Positions 58,757 to 64,000 of a stretch of 64,000 nt of DNA are shown in pieces. The notes under the pieces are model-generated. The model made no database searches. It was not told where the DNA came from and worked only from the letters and a program-made list of their open reading frames with translations. A program made the translations under genes and the position numbers. The stretch comes from Exophiala sp. HKRS030. Taxonomy: Eukaryota; Ascomycota; Eurotiomycetes; Chaetothyriales; Herpotrichiellaceae. The DNA is taken from positions 3,909,665-3,973,664 of the forward strand of contig JAHWDD010000003.1 in assembly GCA_023897205.1 (NCBI GenBank), read 5' to 3'. Numbering within the stretch: position 1 is the stretch's first letter; each line of letters starts with the position of its first letter.

Positions 58757-59842
58757 ATGGCAACGGGGCAAAGTACTACTCGCTCACCAGGCATCCCTAC
58801 CACGATGCGGGCTTGGCAGTTCTCCTCGACAAACGGCGGGTTGGAAAAGAACCTCCACCTCAACGAGTCTGCGCCAGTCCCTACATACGGAGGAGACAAA
58901 GTGTTGGTCAAAGTGTTGGCGGCGGCGATCAATCCTGCAGACTACAAGGTTCCTGAATTGCCTATAGTCGGGCGTTTGATCTTCGGCAAGGATGCGACAC
59001 CAGGGATGGATTTTGCTGGTGTGGTTGCCGCAGTAAATGGCAGTGGTGGTGGGTTCAAGCAAGGGCAGAGGGTTTTTGGTCGACTCAATGGGCCTCGAGA
59101 AGGTGGAACGTTGGCGGATTATGTGGCAGCGAAACCATCTGGGCTGGCCGTGTTACCTGAGGGAGTCAAGGCAGAGGACGCAGCTGGTGTTGGAACGGCC
59201 GGGTTGACTGCGTACCAGGCGATTGTGCCATATGTCAAGGCTGGACGTGGTGATTCAGTGTTTGTGAATGGAGGCAGTGGTGGAACCGGAGTTTGGTCGA
59301 TCCAGATTGCAAAGCAGTTGGGTTGTCGAGTGGTGGCGACGTGCTCGGGAAGCAATGTGGAATTTTGCAAGAACCTGGGCGCGGATGAGGTGATTGACTA
59401 TCGCACGACAGATGTGGTTGAGTCGTTGAAGAGCATGGTTGCGAGCGGTGGGAGCTCAGAATCAGGGCGCAAGTTTGACCTGATGGTGGATAACGTCGGA
59501 ACACCGGGCGCACTGTATTGGAAATCACACGAGTTGTTGTCAGAAAATGGGAGATTTGTGCAGGTCGGGACCGAAGCAACAGCAGGAGCAACATGGGAGC
59601 TGATGACCAAGTTGGTGTGGCCAGGCTTTCTCGGAGGAGGGAAGCGAAGATTTCAATTCTTGACGGTGAGAAACGACGCGGATCAGCTCGGAGAGATGGG
59701 AAGGTGGTTGCAACAAGGCAACGTCAAGACGCCAATCCACCAGGGAGAAGTATATTCGTTTGAGGAGACGGCCAAGGCATTTTCAGTGCTCAGGACTCAT
59801 CGAGCAAGGGGCAAGATTGTGATACGAGTCAATGATGAGTAG
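58757..59842 (+). CDS. MDR-family NADP(H) quinone oxidoreductase-like protein
   Basis: Medium-chain dehydrogenase/reductase without the catalytic zinc motif, of the quinone-oxidoreductase / RTN4IP1-like group. Length is 361 residues, single exon. The catalytic half has MRAWQF, KVLAAAINPADYK and PGMDFAGVV. The Rossmann half has VFVNGGSGGTGVWSIQIAKQ (about 174-193), GCRVVATCSGSNVEFCKNLG and DEVIDY, and a C-terminal HRARGKIVIRV typical of the family. Substrate unknown, likely a quinone or an enone. An ATG at residue 17 (MRAWQF) is an alternative start. No frame break and no obvious pathway partner nearby. Confidence 0.9.
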   Translation: MATGQSTTRSPGIPTTMRAWQFSSTNGGLEKNLHLNESAPVPTYGGDKVLVKVLAAAINPADYKVPELPIVGRLIFGKDATPGMDFAGVVAAVNGSGGGFKQGQRVFGRLNGPREGGTLADYVAAKPSGLAVLPEGVKAEDAAGVGTAGLTAYQAIVPYVKAGRGDSVFVNGGSGGTGVWSIQIAKQLGCRVVATCSGSNVEFCKNLGADEVIDYRTTDVVESLKSMVASGGSSESGRKFDLMVDNVGTPGALYWKSHELLSENGRFVQVGTEATAGATWELMTKLVWPGFLGGGKRRFQFLTVRNDADQLGEMGRWLQQGNVKTPIHQGEVYSFEETAKAFSVLRTHRARGKIVIRVNDE

Positions 59843-60367
59843 ATGAAAGTCGAGTTTTAAGAGGAACAAGGAGATGGAGTCACGCACAATAGGTCTCGGT
59901 AGATGAGCCAAGGAAGGAGGAAGCGAGGAAAGGGAAAGACCGGATGTGCATTACCGGAAAGCTACATGGGGACAAAATGAGGCGAAGAAAACAAGGCAAT
60001 GAGAGGTTTGGGATAGAGTGACATTGGGCTTGAGAGGGAAGAGGAATGATGGGCGAGATGAGGCTCTTTACGAAGTGGGGGGTAGAATGGCAGTATATTC
60101 AGCACGGTTCAACCAGATCCAAGACTTTAGGGTAGGATCGGCGGGGGATCTACTTGGAGGAACACGAGGAAATGATAAGAGGATATGTCGAGAGGACACG
60201 TACTCCGATGTTGATCCTAGATATCCAGTCACGCGGATATCAATGACTCCGTAGTCGAGAGAGGGGTCGAAGGGTGGAGAGGCCAAATGACCTTGTTGAT
60301 GTTGCGTCGACCTGTTGAGACGGGTTGTTTGCGCTAGAAACATACTTTTTGGAAATGTCGGGTTCGT

Positions 60368-60399
60368 GGTAGTAGTAGTAGTAGTAGTGGTAGTAGTAG
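60368..60399. repeat. (GTA)n trinucleotide repeat
   Basis: About ten copies of GTA with one GTG interruption, in non-coding sequence. A GA-rich block follows within 50 bases. Confidence 0.8.
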
Positions 60400-60920
60400 G
60401 GGAGAAGGTAGCATTGAAGAAGAAGATGGCTGAGCCGCGTTGAAGGAGAGGAGAGAGGAGAGGAGAGAGTAGAGAGTACAGAGTGATGGTACTCAGTATA
60501 CCTAGTACAGTACAGATGTACCTTGGATTGGGGACTTTTGTAAGACTTTGGATTTGGCAAGAGCACCGACGTGCAGAAAGAGATCAAGCTAGCCGAAGAG
60601 AGTAAAGGTTCAGTCCAGAGTGTCCTCCCGTACTCTGTAGTTGAAGTGTGAAATGGGAGATGAAAGGGTGGTAGGCAAAGACCAATAAACAGGAGTTGTT
60701 CAACAGACAGAGCGGGATTGGTGGAGGCGGTGCTTCAATAGACTTCTCGTACTTGCGAACTGCTCCCATTCCGTACTCTGTAAGTAGGTATGTACTCGAA
60801 GGCTAGGGTATACGAGAAGGAGAAGATTACTTGGGTCAAGGTTTCAAAGCCTGGAAGGTGGACCTAGGGAGTAGTACCTAGGGACAACTTCAGGTGCTCC
60901 AGCTAGGCAGACTCGAGGTG

Positions 60921-60980
60921 GGAACAGGCACGAACAGGCACGAACAGGCACGAACAGGCATAAACAGGCACAAACACAGA
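60921..60980. repeat. Decamer tandem repeat
   Basis: Five near-perfect copies of a 10-base unit (CGAACAGGCA, with GGAACAGGCA and TAAACAGGCA variants) and a decayed sixth. The period of 10 matches about one helical turn. There are no spacers, so it is not a CRISPR array. Confidence 0.8.
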
Positions 60981-62924
60981 GGGTGGCACGGGGTGGATAC
61001 CTATTACGGAGCACTTGACCAAAATTACCCGGTCATCGTAATCAAACCGTTTGGCTACCACAAGAGTCTGCCTCTTAGGTGTTGATGAGGAGGTACTGTA
61101 TGGTATCAGGTAGTCTTTCCGGGAATGTCATGACCACCTGGTTACCTACGGAGTAGTAGTTAGTGAGTTAGTGACCTTGCACGATAATGTTGAGGAACGA
61201 GGAAAGAACTAACCAGTAGAAATCACCCAAACGGGCAGGTATGACTCTTTTCTCATCATGGATATGTAATGTTCAGCAGGTCTAGGTGTGCAAGATGACT
61301 ACAACTGCTGCAGGTGGAAATCCTCCCTTACCTGTCTGGGTGTGTGAATCGGCACAATTGGATCACGAGTGAACAATAATGAGTCGTCATTGCGGCCATG
61401 CCATGCCGCCATGCCCGCCATGCAGGTCTACTCCGTACAGTACCTACTCCGTACCTACTAACTTGGGAACTTTCGTAGCCAGTAGCGTCGACCGGTGAGT
61501 TGAATGCGGCTAGCCCCATTAGCCTCCTTGGCCTCTCACTTAACGTGCCCTTGACTCTGTCTCAAGTCTGGAGGCTAGTATCTAGGCGCCATTCACCCCC
61601 AAAACACAAGGTCTCCAGGCCCTCAACCCTCCCAAACGGCCCCCAGGTGCCCCTACATGCCCCTACCAGTGTATCCCAGGGGTTACAAACACCCTCCCTT
61701 GCCCTCGCCCCAGCCCTCATGGGCACACACACCTTGACCACCTTAACTAATTAACCCTTGCCTGGCTCACTGCTCAGCCATGCGGTTTGTGGCCGCTTTT
61801 TGTGGCCTTTCATCACCAATTCCTCCGGCGACAGGAGTTAATTAACCAGCTAACTACGTTAGTTAGGGGTGCTAAGTCCCTCCTCCAGACCTACTGTTAG
61901 CAACTTAATTACACGGAGGCGGCGCAGCTCCAGCCTTGAATGCACTGCCTCACCACTCACCTTACCAACTTTGTGTCCCTTTGTTCTATACCATCCACCA
62001 TCCTATCCTCACCAACGTCACTGCACCTCCCTCCATCCTGGGTGTGTGTTTCAACAAACACGACCATATTGTAACCCCATCGCTATCCGCATTCTCATCT
62101 CCATCTTTTATCGCCGGCCACATGGGTCGATTAGCCCAAGGAACACTGGGCGGTGCCTGTTTGGTTTCATTCTCAAGGCCAATGGAAAATGAGTCACCGT
62201 CACCTGGAAGTTTGCTGTGACTGTGTCCTTACCTCTCTCCACACCATCTAACAACTTCCTACCCACCCAATGATGGGCGGCAGGGGTGGACAGTCGTCAA
62301 CGTCCACGGTCCAAGGTCCTTCGGCCAATGATCCCACCACATCTGGATGCCTGGCCTTGGTGTCCCAATTAGGAAAGGTTGCGACAGGCTTCCAACCAAA
62401 GTCCCCAAAAGTTCCTGCCCTGTGGGTCGTGCGCACCACCATGTCCCAATCGCACACTTGTGTCTATGACCATCCTGTGACTGTCCACCTTCGATTGGAC
62501 TATGCCACCCTTCGAGGCTACCGAACTATATCTTTCCTTCAATGCCCCCTCTCCCATCCAACGAATCTCTTGAAATCTCTCATCTATCCAATTGTTCTAT
62601 ATCAATCCCAACTATCATACCTATACATCATCTTGACTCTGATTCATTCACTCCATCCGCTTCCAGCAGCAAACCACGCTGCCAACAACCACTTTCCAAA
62701 TACTTGCTCCATCAGTCACGCTGTCGCCCTCACGCACCACCACTTACTATATCTATCCCAAACAATCCTATGGTGATAGGGCCATACCGGCCTACGAGTA
62801 TATAACTGTCACTCGTCCCTCCACATCGAGTGCAATCATTACTCCTCCATCCACACCACCACCACTTGTTCATTCAAATACTTCAACCCCACTGAGTCGT
62901 TCTCCATCCACACCCACCGTCACC

Positions 62925-63692
62925 ATGGCTCGTGGTTTTGCACCTCCCACCTCTCAGCGCGTCGTGGGCTTTGCCTCCGAGGTGCAATCCATTCGTGAAC
63001 CTCGTCAGGATGAATTGTCAGTCATGTCTCATTTCGCCCGACACGCGAATCGATGCCCACATTGCCATGATCCTTTTACCGCTTACAAACAAGACAAGAG
63101 TCTTTGCGACCGAGGTATCAACTTGGCCATCGATGTCTGCAAGTATCTCTACGCCAAGGGGGGAAAACCCTTCTCGGTCATTGATCGCCAAGCTGGCGAT
63201 CGCATTCAGGTCCAAGTCCCAGCCGATATGGAGGCTGTCACTTCCCTGATCAAGGCCATTGACCACAAGATGGTCCTCAGAAAGAAGCCTGCCGTCGTCG
63301 TGGCAGGAAAGGTTGAAGTCGAAAAGATTGACCGAGCGCCCCACTACTCGTCGAGGACAGAACCTACAGTCAAGGTTGTCAGAAAGTCAGAGCATTCCGA
63401 CGAGAGACGGTACCGAGACGGAGCCTTCAACATTCTTGAGATCTCACCTCGGCGGCATGAGAGAAGCGAGAGAGTTTATCAAAGTGGTCGTCCCGAAGAT
63501 CGATCAAGACACGAACGGACAGAAAGGGTAGAACGACCCAAGACAGTCATCTACCCCTCCGAGGGGAGAGGAAGTTTGTATCAACGGGACGAAGAAGACA
63601 AGAGACAACGACGACGATATGAGACGGAACCCATTGTCATTGTGGCTGAACCCAAACGACACTCATATATTTCACGGCGGTACCTCGACTGA
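62925..63692 (+). CDS. Conserved fungal protein of unknown function with CxxC motif
   Basis: A 255-residue protein, single exon, of a family I recall only as uncharacterised in filamentous ascomycetes. The N-terminal half is compact: HFARHANRCPHCHDPF with C44 and C47, then SLCDRG (C61), C72, a KYLYAKGGKPFSV helix-strand and VQVPADMEAVTSLIKAID. The four cysteines and flanking histidines could bind zinc. The C-terminal half is basic and disordered (many RR, ER and RSR pairs) with a conserved-looking GRGSLYQRDEEDKRQRRRY and a PIVIVAEPKR end. Starts at ATG 62925 (MARGFAPPTSQR), after a CT- and C-rich leader. No function can be assigned. Confidence 0.75.
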   Translation: MARGFAPPTSQRVVGFASEVQSIREPRQDELSVMSHFARHANRCPHCHDPFTAYKQDKSLCDRGINLAIDVCKYLYAKGGKPFSVIDRQAGDRIQVQVPADMEAVTSLIKAIDHKMVLRKKPAVVVAGKVEVEKIDRAPHYSSRTEPTVKVVRKSEHSDERRYRDGAFNILEISPRRHERSERVYQSGRPEDRSRHERTERVERPKTVIYPSEGRGSLYQRDEEDKRQRRRYETEPIVIVAEPKRHSYISRRYLD

Positions 63693-64000
63693 GGCGTTGA
63701 CGGAAAGGCGTTTGAAGAGTTTTTGATGATTTATGCAACGACGGTCCATGACGACCGCATGTTTCCAACAAATGATACCAACATGAACAAAGATATAGAC
63801 AATTGACCCCAGCACCAACCTGTCAGTGGATGGCACAGCATCAAGTGTATGCTCGGCTTGTAACAGTCCCAATCAAGCCTCGAGCCAATCCTCCACCCCA
63901 CCAGTGCTGGATGGTCCGGCGATGAACCGAAACAAGAAGCAAAAAAGGCGAGCCCGGCTTGGAGCAATCCAGCAGAAAAGCTCAGGCGGCAGAATGACAG
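63693..64000. other. 3' flank to window end
   Basis: 308 bases downstream of the last gene. Minus-strand frames reaching 63872 and 63967 have no recognisable content; a gene beyond the window cannot be judged. Confidence 0.4.

Larger units (their letters stand above)
59843..62924. other. Long intergenic region with repeats
   Basis: A 3.1 kb region with no gene that I can support. It contains a (GTA)n repeat, a GA-rich block (about 60440-60480), a decamer tandem repeat (60921-60980), three TACGGAGTA-type 9-mers (61147-61155, 61429-61437, 61445-61453) and GCCATGC repeats (about 61395-61424). The last 700 bases are C-rich with CCACC words, fitting the leader of the downstream gene. Frames at 61869-62220 and 62270-62805 have no known domain. 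Confidence 0.5.

Noticed and set aside
58395..58967. 190-codon frame as a separate gene
   Set aside because: It runs into the MDR coding region in another frame and carries no known domain.
60921..60980. CRISPR-like array
   Set aside because: The units are contiguous without spacers and no associated genes are present.

Overview
This is a 64 kb piece of nuclear chromosome from a filamentous ascomycete (Pezizomycotina, most likely Eurotiomycetes-like; no finer placement is supported). The evidence is short spliceosomal introns (about 49-176 nt) with GTRNGT...YAG borders, Zn2Cys6 regulators, HET, RTA1 and patatin families, and orthologues of yeast housekeeping genes that resemble the filamentous-fungal forms. 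I see no tRNA, rRNA, transposon gene, CRISPR array or viral insertion.

Layout. 0.7-5.3 kb: two WD40 genes, PFS2 (mRNA 3'-end processing) and SWD3/WDR5 (COMPASS). 6.3-7.1 kb: an EBP-type sterol isomerase homologue. 8.8-10.8 kb: a Zn2Cys6 regulator. 11.9-14.5 kb: divergent OMA1 (mitochondrial protease) and a PRCC-family protein. 15.3-19.6 kb: class II aldolase/adducin protein, an SDR and a GST. 20.3-26.8 kb: NCA2, the Rab SEC4 and profilin. 28.8-36.5 kb: an accessory-looking block of DHA1-type MFS transporter, RTA1-like membrane protein and a second Zn2Cys6 regulator. 39.8-41.9 kb: an RGS-LOV blue-light photoreceptor. 42.7-52.1 kb: housekeeping genes CMR1, a PAP2 lipid phosphatase, MED7, ADE13 and MAK5. 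52.6-57.5 kb: a patatin-like phospholipase next to a HET-domain protein. 58.7-63.7 kb: an MDR oxidoreductase and an uncharacterised CxxC protein.

Two features stand out. First, the RGS-LOV gene joins a light-sensing flavin domain to a G-protein regulator domain. Second, about ten otherwise well-conserved genes each carry one or two apparent single-base losses, nearly all in short G or C runs. Adding one base per site makes every complete coding length I could check a multiple of three. That uniformity points to homopolymer undercalling in the assembly, not to pseudogenes, so products here are described across these breaks and each break is flagged.

Intergenic DNA is rich in microsatellites and carries a recurrent 9-mer, TACGGAGTA/TACTCCGTA, at eight exact positions, all outside genes.
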